Assembly (NCBI RefSeq): GCF_001984215.1
Contig: NZ_CP019420.1
Coordinates: 3,720,001 to 3,784,000 of the forward strand
DNA: 64,000 nt
Direction: 5' to 3'
Origin: Mycobacterium sp. MS1601
GTDB lineage: Bacteria; Actinomycetota; Actinomycetes; Mycobacteriales; Mycobacteriaceae
The translations under genes were made by a program, and so were the position numbers. Of the stretch, positions 10,407 to 18,786 are shown in pieces; position 1 is the stretch's first letter, and each line of letters begins with the position of its first letter. The notes under the pieces are model-generated. The model made no database searches. It was not told where the DNA came from and saw only the letters and a list, made by a program, of their open reading frames with translations.

Positions 10407-12053
10407 TCAGTGCGCTACCGCCTTCTCCGCGCCCACACCGGTCAGCGACCGCACCTCCATCTCGGCGTTGACCGCGGGATCGCCGCTGTCCTTCGACGTC
10501 AACGTCCCGATGATGCCGAGGGCGAAGGCCAGCGGAATCGAGACGATGCCCGGATTGGCCAGCGGGAACCAGGCGAAGTCCGCGCCGGGGATCATCGAGG
10601 TCTTCGCGCCCGACACCGCCGGGGAGAAGACGATGAGGACCAGCGTGGAGATCAGGCCGCCGTACATGCTCCACAGCGCGCCGCGGGTGTTGAACCGCTT
10701 CCAGTACAGCGAGTAGACGATGGTCGGAAGGTTGGCCGCGGCGGCGATGGCGAAGGCCAGCGCCACCAGGAAGGCGACGTTCTGGCCGTTGGCCAGGATG
10801 CCGAGGCCGATGGCCAGGATGCCCAGCACCACCGCGGTGATGCGGGAGACCTTGACCTGCTCGTCCTCGGTCACCTTGTGGGACTTGAGGACCGAGGCGT
10901 AGATGTCGTGGGCGAACGACGCCGACGCGGTGATGGTCAGGCCCGCGACCACCGCCAGAATGGTGGCGAAGGCGACTGCCGAGATGACGCCGAGCAGGAC
11001 CACACCGCCCAGTTCGAGGGCCAACAACGGGGCCGCGGAGTTGACGCCGCCTGCCGCACCGAGAATTCGGTCCGGGCCGACCAGTGCGGCGGCACCGTAC
11101 CCGAGCACCAGGGTGAACAGGTAGAACGCGCCGATCAAGGCGATGGCCCACACCACGGAGCGACGGGCTTCCTTGGCGGTGGGCACCGTGTAGAAGCGCA
11201 TCAATACGTGCGGCAGACCAGCGGTGCCGAGCACCAGTGCCAACGCCAGTGAGATGAAGTTGATCTGGCTGGTCAGTGATCCGCCGTACTGGGCGCCGGG
11301 CGCCAGGACGTCGCGACTGGCCACACCTTCGGTGGTGGCCCCGGAGATGGCGGCCTGCGCGGAGGTGAGGATCTCGGAGAAGTTCAGTCCGAACTTGGCC
11401 AGCACCATGATCGTCATGAAGCCGGCGCCCGCGATCAACAGCACTGCCTTGATGATCTGCACCCAGGTGGTGCCCTTCATGCCACCGACCAGGACGTACA
11501 CGATCATCAGGATGCCGACGACGGCGATGACGATGGATTGGCCGCCGCGGCTGTTGATGTTCATCAGCAGGGCTACCAGACCGCCCGCGCCTGCCATCTG
11601 AGCCAGCAGGTAGAACAGCGACACCGTGAGCGTCGAGGTGGCTGCGGCCACCCGCACCGGACGTTGCTTGAGCCGGAAGCTCAGCACGTCGGCCATGGTG
11701 AATTTGCCTGTGTTGCGCAGCAATTCAGCGACCAGCAGCAGGGCCACCAGCCAGGCCACCAGGAAGCCGATCGAGTACAGGAAGCCGTCGTAGCCGTACA
11801 CGGCAATGGCGCCCGCGATGCCGAGGAAGCTGGCTGCCGACAGATAGTCGCCGGCGATCGCGATGCCGTTCTGGGGACCCGAGAACGCGCGGCCGCCGGT
11901 GAAGAACTCGTCGGCGGTGGCGTTTTTCTTGCTGGCCCGGATCACCACCACCATCGTCACGACCACGAAGAGGCCGAAGATGGCCATGTTGGCGACGGGG
12001 TTGCCCACCGCCTCGGTTGCTGCCAGATAAGTAGTCGATGTTTCGAGGTTCAC
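10407..12053 (-). CDS. Sodium/monocarboxylate symporter, ActP/MctC type
   Basis: A 548-residue member of the sodium:solute symporter family with about 13 helices. FFTGGRAFSGPQNGIAIAGDY and LSAASFLGIAGAIAVYGYDG in the first helices and LGTAGLPHVLMRFYTVP in the middle are hallmarks of the acetate/pyruvate permeases ActP and MctC. Import of acetate, propionate or pyruvate is inferred from family. It overlaps the upstream DUF485 gene by an ATGA junction; the two proteins are usually encoded together. It ends at a clear terminator. A second SSS/DUF485-like pair lies 1.2 kb away, with its own regulators. Confidence 0.88.
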   Translation of the reverse strand: MNLETSTTYLAATEAVGNPVANMAIFGLFVVVTMVVVIRASKKNATADEFFTGGRAFSGPQNGIAIAGDYLSAASFLGIAGAIAVYGYDGFLYSIGFLVAWLVALLLVAELLRNTGKFTMADVLSFRLKQRPVRVAAATSTLTVSLFYLLAQMAGAGGLVALLMNINSRGGQSIVIAVVGILMIVYVLVGGMKGTTWVQIIKAVLLIAGAGFMTIMVLAKFGLNFSEILTSAQAAISGATTEGVASRDVLAPGAQYGGSLTSQINFISLALALVLGTAGLPHVLMRFYTVPTAKEARRSVVWAIALIGAFYLFTLVLGYGAAALVGPDRILGAAGGVNSAAPLLALELGGVVLLGVISAVAFATILAVVAGLTITASASFAHDIYASVLKSHKVTEDEQVKVSRITAVVLGILAIGLGILANGQNVAFLVALAFAIAAAANLPTIVYSLYWKRFNTRGALWSMYGGLISTLVLIVFSPAVSGAKTSMIPGADFAWFPLANPGIVSIPLAFALGIIGTLTSKDSGDPAVNAEMEVRSLTGVGAEKAVAH

Positions 12054-12427
12054 AGCATCGGCCCTTCCAGCTCCTCGCGGATGGCTGCCGCACGCGGATC
12101 CAGCTCGCGGTTGGCAAAGCGCACGTACAGACCGGTGATGAGGAACGTCGTGAGGAACTGTCCGAGACCGATGAGCAGCCCGATGTTGACGTCGCCGAAC
12201 ACCTTGGTGGCCATGAAGTCATGGGCGAAGGCGCCCAGCAGGACGTACAGGCCGTACCAGATGAGAAAGAACGCCGTCATCGGGAAGACGAACCGGCGCA
12301 ATCTGGTGCGCAGCTCCTGGAATTCGGGGCTCGCCTGCATGGCGATGAATTCTTGGCCGGTGGGGGCCGGCCTGCTTTCAGTGGTGGGCACCGCGGATGC
12401 TCCTGACTGTTCGAGTGTGAACCGCAT
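12050..12427 (-). CDS. DUF485 membrane protein, partner of ActP/MctC symporter
   Basis: A 125-residue protein with two membrane helices (about residues 48-70 and 82-104). The motif PEFQELRTRLRRFVFPMTAFF with FLTTFLITGLYVRFAN defines DUF485, a family nearly always encoded before acetate-type SSS symporters. A short unstructured N-terminal segment precedes it. The ATGA overlap with the symporter indicates translational coupling. It may act as a small accessory subunit, but its role is not established. Confidence 0.85.
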   Translation of the reverse strand: MRFTLEQSGASAVPTTESRPAPTGQEFIAMQASPEFQELRTRLRRFVFPMTAFFLIWYGLYVLLGAFAHDFMATKVFGDVNIGLLIGLGQFLTTFLITGLYVRFANRELDPRAAAIREELEGPML

Positions 12428-12536
12428 GTTGTCGTGAGCGTATTGAGACTCACATCACAATCGAAGGGTTTCCCCTGGTGAACCAGCCGAAGCAGGTGCT
12501 CGGTGCGGTGAGCGGTCAGTCGGCGACGACGAGCGG

Positions 12537-13103
12537 TCACGGCGCGTCGAGCAGGTCCTTCTCGAACGGATGTGCGCCGACCCCCAGGCTCGGCGACTGG
12601 TCGTTCGGCGGACGGTAACCGGCCGACAGGTACAGGGCCACCGCCTCGGGTTGGCGTGGCCCGGTGGTCAGATAGATCCGCCGGTACCCGCGTTCTCGGG
12701 CGACGCGCTCCAACTCGGCCACCACGAGTTTGCCGTACCCGCGCTGACGGTGTGTGGCCGCCGTCCAGATGCGCTTGAGCTCCGCCGTCGTTTCGTCGTA
12801 GCGGCGAAAGGCGCCGCCGGCCACCGCGATTCCGTCCAGCATCGCCAGGATCAGGGTGCCGCCGGGTGGTGCGAACTCTTCGGCCGGATAGGCCCGCATG
12901 TCCCGGTACTCCTGGGGCAAACCGGCGCCGTACCGAGAGGTGTACTCGACGGTCAGTTCGTCGAGCAGCGGTGCCGCGCGGGGATCGTCCTGGGCGACCT
13001 CGATGAACTTCCACGCGGTGGGAGATTCGTGCACGGTCGACGGTACAACGGGACCGGTTGGGGTGACGACCACCCGTGGTCGCGGGGGCTGGATCCGCTG
13101 CAT
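12537..13103 (-). CDS. GNAT-family N-acetyltransferase
   Basis: A 188-residue protein with the GNAT fold. The acetyl-CoA pyrophosphate-binding motif RQRGYGKLVVAELERVARE is at about residues 118-136, preceded by strand LKRIWTAATH and followed by YRRIYLTTG and ALYLSAGYRP. About 30 extra N-terminal residues precede the domain. The acceptor cannot be told. It is divergent from the cupin gene with 94 bases between the starts. Confidence 0.8.
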   Translation of the reverse strand: MQRIQPPRPRVVVTPTGPVVPSTVHESPTAWKFIEVAQDDPRAAPLLDELTVEYTSRYGAGLPQEYRDMRAYPAEEFAPPGGTLILAMLDGIAVAGGAFRRYDETTAELKRIWTAATHRQRGYGKLVVAELERVARERGYRRIYLTTGPRQPEAVALYLSAGYRPPNDQSPSLGVGAHPFEKDLLDAP

Positions 13104-13197
13104 GGCGTATCGGTTGATGCCCGCGGAAGGGAGGCGCGCAGCCCTCCCGTGGGCGGGCAGTGTGAGGATGAGACCTCTGGCCGAGCTTCAGGAGTTG

Positions 13198-13530
13198 ATG
13201 ATGCCCAAACCCGAACTCGAGTTCCACACACCGTCGGCCGAGTGGTCCACCGGCGGAACCCCGGGAATCTGGGACCGCCGGCTCTCCTACGATCCCGACA
13301 CCGGGGATGCCACCGGACTGCAGCGCTACGAGCCGGGCGCCGCGTCAGCGCCAGCGGTGATCACCCACGACTACTGGGAGGAAGTGATCCTGCTCGACGG
13401 CGACCTGTACGACATCACCGCCGCGAGAACGTTCACCGCAGGGATGTACGCATGCAGGCCGCCCGGTATGCCGCACGGGCCCTACCGCAGTGAAACGGGT
13501 TGCCTGATGTTCGTCACCACGAGGTACTGA
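13198..13530 (+). CDS. Cupin-fold protein
   Basis: A 110-residue single-domain cupin. The ChrR-like metal-site pattern is suggested by APAVITHDYWEEVILLDGDLY, which provides His and Glu ligands, and a second motif CRPPGMPHGPYRSETGCLM with a His. AGGAG at 13190-13194 supports either of two adjacent ATGs (13198 or 13201). The frame is open further upstream but without a ribosome site. Enzyme or sensor function is unknown. Confidence 0.7.
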   Translation: MMPKPELEFHTPSAEWSTGGTPGIWDRRLSYDPDTGDATGLQRYEPGAASAPAVITHDYWEEVILLDGDLYDITAARTFTAGMYACRPPGMPHGPYRSETGCLMFVTTRY

Positions 13531-13665
13531 AGAAGAGCAGCTCGGCATGTGCATGCGCGCGCTACCGGTGCGTTCGAGATGCGTTGGGCCCCGGCCGGCA
13601 GATCGTCGCGCAGCCGACCGCCTTCGCCGCGCGGGTTGCGCTGACTCGCCGGCATCCGTCGCACT

Positions 13666-15375
13666 CTAGTGCGGGTCGCGGGGTAACCGCTCCACGCCCA
13701 TGCCGAGCCGCTCGGGCACGTGCATGCGTGCGAAGATGCGGGCCACATCGGGCGGTGCGGTGGATGCCGTGAGCCGGCTGACCACGATCATCGTGAGGAA
13801 GGCCAGCGGCACCGTGATAGCCGCCGGATATCCGATCAGTGCGGCGGTCCATCCGGTGTCGCCGATAGCGCCGGTGACGGAGACAGTGGTGGCGGCTCCG
13901 GAGAGCACCCCACCTACAAGCAAGCCGCTGACGGCACCGGTGCTGGTGAGGCCACGCCACCAGATGCCAAGCACCAGCAGCGGGCACAGGGTCGAGGCCG
14001 CCACGGCAAACGCCAGGCCGACGCTGCGGGACAGCTCGAGCGACGATGCGGCCAGCGCCAACGGGATTGGCTCCAGTCCACCCACCGCGGCGGCCAGTCG
14101 GAAGTCGCGGATGCGACCACGCAGTACGTCGGTGGACAGGGCGCCGGCGATGCTGACCAACAGCCCCGACGACGTGGCCAGGAAGGCCGCGATAGCACCC
14201 GCGGCCACCAAGGCCGCCAGACCCGCGCCGATCACGCCGCCGATCGCAGCGTCGGGCAGCAGCAGCACCGCGGCGTCGGCGGTGCCGGTGACGAGCAGTT
14301 GCGGAACATAGAGCCGGGCGAAAACGCCCAGCAGCGTAGGGAACAGATAGAACAGTGCCAGCAGCGCGATCACCGCCAGCGCGGTGCGGCGCGCGGCTCG
14401 TCCGTCGGGGTTGGTGTAGAAGCGCACCAGCACGTGCGGCAGGCCCATGGTGCCGAGGAACGTGGCCACGATGATCGAAAGCACCTGATAGAGAGGATGA
14501 TCCCCACCGAGGCCACCGCCGGAGGAGATCCACTCGGACCCGGTGGTGGGCGCACCGGCGACCACCGGGGTGGCGGCCCCGGCAGCGAGTGTCATGGTGG
14601 ACCCCTCGGTCAGCGTGTAGCGGCCCGGCGTCGACAGCGCGTTGCCGTCCACCGCGACCCCAGCCGGTTCGTCGACCTGCACCACCACGTCGGTGCCGAC
14701 GGTGACGGTGGTCTGCTGTGCCACCGTCGGTGGCACGGGCGGGCCGAGTTCCGGGCGGTCGGACAGGAACAGTGCGAGCAGGGCCAGGGCGGGCACGGCG
14801 ATCGCGGTCAATTTGAGCCAGTACTGGAAGGCCTGCACGAAGGTGATGGAACGCATACCGCCACCCACCACGTTGGCGATCACGATAGCGCCCACGGCCA
14901 CCGGACCGATCCAGACCGGCAGCCCCAAAAGGATGTTCAGCGTCAGTCCGGCACCCTGGTACTGCGGAACCAGGTAGAACACACAGATGACCACCACCAC
15001 CAGCATTGCCACGGTGCGCAATCGGCGTGAGCCCAGCCGGAATTCGGCGAAGTCGGGCACGGTGTAGGCGCCGGAACGACGCAGGGGAGCGGCCACGAAC
15101 AGCAGCAACCCCAGGTAGCCTGCGGTGAAGCCGATGGGGTACCAGAGGGCATCGGCCCCGTACTTGGCCACCAGGCCGGCGACCCCGAGAAATGATGCGG
15201 CCGAGAGGTATTCACCGGAGATGGCCGCGGCGTTCCAGCGGGAACCGACGGTGCGCGACGCCACCAGGAAGTCCGAAGTGGTGCGCGAGAGCCTGCCGCC
15301 GTACGCGCCGACCAGCACCGTGGCCAGCGCGGCGGCCACCAGCGCGAAGGCGGTCAGTGGCGTCAGCGCGTTCAC
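13666..15375 (-). CDS. SSS-family symporter with enlarged extracytoplasmic loop
   Basis: A 569-residue sodium:solute symporter related to the one at 10407 (shared LSAASFLGVAGLVAKYGADA and LGTMGLPHVLVRFYTNP). It differs by an insert of roughly 80 residues at about 208-290, rich in Thr, Val and Gly, between two helices on the probable outer face. Substrate is probably a short carboxylate, by family. It overlaps the small membrane-protein gene by four bases (ATGA), and that gene overlaps the response regulator, so kinase, regulator, small protein and symporter form one operon. Confidence 0.85.
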   Translation of the reverse strand: MNALTPLTAFALVAAALATVLVGAYGGRLSRTTSDFLVASRTVGSRWNAAAISGEYLSAASFLGVAGLVAKYGADALWYPIGFTAGYLGLLLFVAAPLRRSGAYTVPDFAEFRLGSRRLRTVAMLVVVVICVFYLVPQYQGAGLTLNILLGLPVWIGPVAVGAIVIANVVGGGMRSITFVQAFQYWLKLTAIAVPALALLALFLSDRPELGPPVPPTVAQQTTVTVGTDVVVQVDEPAGVAVDGNALSTPGRYTLTEGSTMTLAAGAATPVVAGAPTTGSEWISSGGGLGGDHPLYQVLSIIVATFLGTMGLPHVLVRFYTNPDGRAARRTALAVIALLALFYLFPTLLGVFARLYVPQLLVTGTADAAVLLLPDAAIGGVIGAGLAALVAAGAIAAFLATSSGLLVSIAGALSTDVLRGRIRDFRLAAAVGGLEPIPLALAASSLELSRSVGLAFAVAASTLCPLLVLGIWWRGLTSTGAVSGLLVGGVLSGAATTVSVTGAIGDTGWTAALIGYPAAITVPLAFLTMIVVSRLTASTAPPDVARIFARMHVPERLGMGVERLPRDPH

Positions 15376-15752
15376 GGATCCTCTGGTCCTTCGTCGACGA
15401 TGCCGATGAAATCGCGCTCACTCTGCTCGGCCAGCCGGACATACAGCCAGCCGACGCCGTAGAACACCGGGTACAGCAGGACGCCGAGGATCAGCCAGTT
15501 GAGCTTGATGCCGAACACCGTCAGCTGCTCGAAGGCGGGGAACGCGTTGCCCAACAACGGGATCGCCACGATGATGGTGATCACCACCAGAGCCAGCCGC
15601 AGCGCGAGTCCGAGTTGGGCCCGCACCAGCCCGCGCACCAGGGCATCGCCGATCTCGGTCTGCTCCTGCACCTCGACGCGGGTGCGAACCATGCGTGCGC
15701 CGCGCCGATGCGCGAGTACCACCCTCTGTCGCGCCGGCCGTGGACTAGTCAT
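15372..15752 (-). CDS. Small two-helix membrane protein, DUF485-like partner
   Basis: A 126-residue protein with a basic N-terminal segment and two membrane helices (around VVITIIVAIPLLGNAF and LNWLILGVLLYPVFYGVGWL), ending in an acidic tail. Position directly before an SSS symporter and size mimic DUF485 proteins, but the DUF485 signature is weak. The ATG at 15752 is chosen because it overlaps the response-regulator stop (GATGACTAG). A longer start at 15776 would bury further into the regulator gene. Confidence 0.75.
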   Translation of the reverse strand: MTSPRPARQRVVLAHRRGARMVRTRVEVQEQTEIGDALVRGLVRAQLGLALRLALVVITIIVAIPLLGNAFPAFEQLTVFGIKLNWLILGVLLYPVFYGVGWLYVRLAEQSERDFIGIVDEGPEDP

Positions 15753-16509
15753 CGCGGTAGTTGCGCATCGGACCACGGACCAGACGGTCGCGCAGTTCGC
15801 GGGTCTGGCGACGACTGACCGGCAGTTCTACGGCGGGCGACTCGCCGTTGGCGCCGACGCGGACCAAGACACCGCCATCGGTGGTGCGCAGCCCGGTGAC
15901 CAGGTGAAGCGACACCAGGTAGGACCTGTGCACCCGCTGGAATCCTCGGTTGCGCCAACGGGTTTCAAGAGTCGACAGCGGTATGCGCACCAGATGGGAT
16001 CCCGATGACGAATGCAGCCGCGCGTAGTCGCCCTCGGCCTCCACCCAGCCGATGCTGTCGCGGCGCACCAGTTTGGTGATGCCACCGAGTTCCACCGGAA
16101 CCACCTCGTCGGTATCGTCAACCGAGGCCTGCTCGCCTGCGCGGGTTGCCAGTACGCGCCGCACCGCCTCGTCGAGGCGCTGGGTGCGCAGGGGTTTGAG
16201 CAGGTAGTCGGTGGCACCGACTTCGAAAGCCGCCAACGCCTTGTCATCGTGTGCGGTCACGAACACCACCGCAGGGGGGTGAGAGAAGTTGGCCAATACC
16301 GCAGCCAGTTCCAGCCCGGACAGTCCCGGCATGTTGATGTCGAGGAACAGCGCGTCCAGCGGGCGTTCGGACAGTTCGCGCAATGCGGCGTTGGCGTCGC
16401 CCACACCGAAGACCTTGCCGACACAGGGGTGCTGACCCAGCAGATAGGTCAATTCGTCGAGTGCGGGCGCTTCGTCGTCGACGGCGAGGACGTCGAGTAA
16501 CCGGGTCAC
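15745..16509 (-). CDS. LytTR-family response regulator
   Basis: A 254-residue response regulator. The receiver domain has the acidic pair DDE at residues 11-13, phospho-acceptor Asp57 in LFLDINMPGLSG, and the Lys of LLKPL. The C-terminal LytTR DNA-binding domain (about 140-245) shows IGWVEAEGDYARLHSSSG and RVHRSYLVSL. Start codon is GTG. The kinase lies 16 bases upstream and the symporter pair follows in overlap, so it probably controls uptake of the kinase's ligand. Confidence 0.88.
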   Translation of the reverse strand: MTRLLDVLAVDDEAPALDELTYLLGQHPCVGKVFGVGDANAALRELSERPLDALFLDINMPGLSGLELAAVLANFSHPPAVVFVTAHDDKALAAFEVGATDYLLKPLRTQRLDEAVRRVLATRAGEQASVDDTDEVVPVELGGITKLVRRDSIGWVEAEGDYARLHSSSGSHLVRIPLSTLETRWRNRGFQRVHRSYLVSLHLVTGLRTTDGGVLVRVGANGESPAVELPVSRRQTRELRDRLVRGPMRNYRDD

Positions 16510-16525
16510 TGGTGGTCCCTCCGCA

Positions 16526-17707
16526 TCACACGTGCACCCCGGCGGCGAACTTCGGCACCCGCATGATCACCTTGGTGCCTGCTCCCAGCGCGGTCTCGAC
16601 CACCAGACCGTAGTCGTTGCCGAATGCCGCGCGCAGCCGATGGTCGACATTGGTCAAGCCCACGTGCGCGCTGTGGTCGCCGCTGGCGTCGGGGCCCAGG
16701 GCATCGGCATGGGCAGAGCGAAGCGCGTCGGGATCCATGCCCACTCCGTCGTCTTCGACGGTGATGACGGTGTCCGTACCCTCGTCGGTGGCGATCAAGG
16801 TGATGGTGCCGCCGCGTTGGCCGGCCAGGCCGTGTCGAACGGCGTTCTCCACCAACGGTTGTAGAGCCAGGAAGGGGACGACGACATTGAGCACCTCGGG
16901 AGCCACCTGCAACCTGACATCCAGTGCGGCGCCGAAGCGGGCCCGCTCCAGCGTCAGGTAGCGGTCGATGTTGCGCAGTTCGTCGGCCAGCACGGTGTAG
17001 GGCCCGGCGGCGCGGAAGGAATAGCGGGTGAAGTCGGCGAAGTCGAGAATCAGCTCGCGGGCCCGGTCGGGATCGGTGCGCACGAACGAGGCGATGGTGT
17101 TGAGCGCGTTGTAGACGAAGTGCGGGCTGATCTGTGCGCGCAGCGCCAGCACCTCGGCACGGTCCAATCGGGCGCGAGAAGCGTCGAGTTCGGCGAGCTC
17201 GAGTTGACTGGCTGCGTAGCGGGCCACCTCGCCGACGGCGCCCAGCATGCCCGGCCCCGGTGCCGCAGCGGTCACCACCACCAGTACCCCGATGGTGCCG
17301 CCGTCTTCCGGGGACAGTGGCTGGGCGATGAGAGCGGGCAGGTCGGCACCGTCGAGCACCCGGCGTTGCCCCGACAGCGAGGCGTGGGCGGCCCGGTCGC
17401 AGCGGTGGTCGAGTGTCGGCGACCAGATGTCCCCGGCCTGGGCCAGTTTGTTGCCGTCGCTGTCGTAGAGAGCCACGGCGTCGGCGGCGGTGAGGTCACG
17501 CAGGTAGGGCACCGCGGTTGCAGCGGATTCGGCATCGAGTCCTTTGCGTAGCGCCCGTGCCGCGAGCGACGCGGTGTGCAAGGCGGCGTGCACCGCACGT
17601 TCGGTCGGGGTGGTGACGACGCGACGTGTCCGCACCACCAGCACGGCGGCGAACAGTGCGGCGAGCAGCAGCACTGCCGCCAGAACCACCGCGAACTCGC
17701 CTGACAT
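16526..17707 (-). CDS. LytS-like sensor histidine kinase
   Basis: A 393-residue kinase. One N-terminal membrane helix (about 5-25) is followed by a GAF-like region (about 60-150) and then the His_kinase domain with phospho-acceptor His196 in AQISPHFVYNALN. The ATPase domain shows the N box PLVENAVRHGL and G box VEDDGVGMD. It lacks the five- to eight-helix sensor of classical LytS/BtsS, so sensing is probably cytoplasmic or by the linked symporter. It pairs with the LytTR regulator downstream. Confidence 0.85.
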   Translation of the reverse strand: MSGEFAVVLAAVLLLAALFAAVLVVRTRRVVTTPTERAVHAALHTASLAARALRKGLDAESAATAVPYLRDLTAADAVALYDSDGNKLAQAGDIWSPTLDHRCDRAAHASLSGQRRVLDGADLPALIAQPLSPEDGGTIGVLVVVTAAAPGPGMLGAVGEVARYAASQLELAELDASRARLDRAEVLALRAQISPHFVYNALNTIASFVRTDPDRARELILDFADFTRYSFRAAGPYTVLADELRNIDRYLTLERARFGAALDVRLQVAPEVLNVVVPFLALQPLVENAVRHGLAGQRGGTITLIATDEGTDTVITVEDDGVGMDPDALRSAHADALGPDASGDHSAHVGLTNVDHRLRAAFGNDYGLVVETALGAGTKVIMRVPKFAAGVHV

Positions 17708-17768
17708 GGGACGACATTATCGCGGGAGATCTGGAATGAATGTCATGCGCGACGCACGTTTGGTTCAG

Positions 17769-18065
17769 CTACTGGATGGGGCACGCGTAGGTTCGGGCCA
17801 CTTCCATCACCCTGTCCTGCGCTCCGGGGCCGATGACGCCTTGTGCTGCCATCTCCAAACCGATGTACCCGGGTATGCCGCCGATACAGGCTTGGTGGGC
17901 AACTCGCCAGGCCGTGTCTGGGTTCAAGTTGTAGCCATTGCGTTGCAGGCCTTGCATGTATTCGTCAAATGCCGGGGTGCCCTGGTCGGGAATCGCTTGA
18001 GCCGTGCCGGCCAACGCAAGGGCGGTGGCAACCGCCGCGACAAGAGATGCAACCACCCGTCTCAT
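17769..18065 (-). CDS. Secreted DUF732-domain protein
   Basis: A 98-residue small exported protein. The ATG at 18065 is preferred because GAGGAGA lies seven bases before it; it gives a signal peptide MRRVVASLVAAVATALALAG cut after AQA. The mature part DEYMQGLQRNGYNLNP with two Cys (QAC and YAC) fits the mycobacterial DUF732 family, small disulfide-linked cell-wall proteins of unknown role. It stands alone, divergent from the HhH-GPD gene. Confidence 0.8.
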   Translation of the reverse strand: MRRVVASLVAAVATALALAGTAQAIPDQGTPAFDEYMQGLQRNGYNLNPDTAWRVAHQACIGGIPGYIGLEMAAQGVIGPGAQDRVMEVARTYACPIQ

Positions 18066-18207
18066 GTTCGTCTCCTCATGGGGTGTGACCACCGGTAACG
18101 GCCTTCAGATTCGCACAGTTCACCGAGCCGGACACCCGAACCGTCATACCTGTTCACCGGTGGCCGTGATCGGCGATTCAGGATTGGCGTCGTCATAGAC
18201 TGACGAC

Positions 18208-18786
18208 ATGCCGAACCTGCAGTTGGTGCAAGAACCCGCCGCCGATGCGCTGCTCACCGAGAACCCGATGGCACTGTTGGTCGGGATGCTGCTGGATCAG
18301 CAGTTCCCCATGGAGGCGGCGTTCGCCGGCCCGAAGAAGATCGCCGACCGTATCGGCGACGTCGACGCCGCGTTGATCGCCGGCTACGACCCCGACAAGT
18401 TCGTTGCGCTGTGCTCGGAAACCCCTGCCATCCACCGGTTCCCGGGGTCCATGGCCAAACGGGTGCAGGCGCTGGCACAGCAGGTGGTCGACGAGTACGG
18501 CGGTGACGCCGCGGCTATCTGGACCGACGGCAATCCCGACGGCCGTGAGGTGCTGCAACGGATCAAACGGCTGCCCGGATTCGGCGACCAGAAGGCGCGG
18601 ATCTTCTTGGCGCTGTTGGGAAAGCAGTACGGGTTCACCGGAGCGGGTTGGCGTGAAGCAGCCGGCGATTACGGCCCGGACGGTACCTTCAAGTCCGTTG
18701 CCGATGTCCGGGACCAGGAGTCGCTGGACAAGGTGCGCAGTTACAAGAAGGCCGCCAAGGCTGCTGCGAAGGACAAGGCCAAGTAG
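18208..18786 (+). CDS. HhH-GPD base-excision-repair-like protein (Rv1156-like)
   Basis: A 192-residue protein with the HhH-GPD fold. The N-terminal helix LLVGMLLDQQFPMEAAFAGP and the hairpin LPGFGDQKARIFLALLGKQ (about residues 122-140) are visible. The usual catalytic Asp motif (VDxNV) that follows the hairpin in EndoIII/MutY is not recognised, so glycosylase activity is uncertain. A Lys/Ala-rich tail closes the protein. M. tuberculosis Rv1156 lies in the same order before the Rv1157c/Rv1158c pair. Confidence 0.8.
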   Translation: MPNLQLVQEPAADALLTENPMALLVGMLLDQQFPMEAAFAGPKKIADRIGDVDAALIAGYDPDKFVALCSETPAIHRFPGSMAKRVQALAQQVVDEYGGDAAAIWTDGNPDGREVLQRIKRLPGFGDQKARIFLALLGKQYGFTGAGWREAAGDYGPDGTFKSVADVRDQESLDKVRSYKKAAKAAAKDKAK

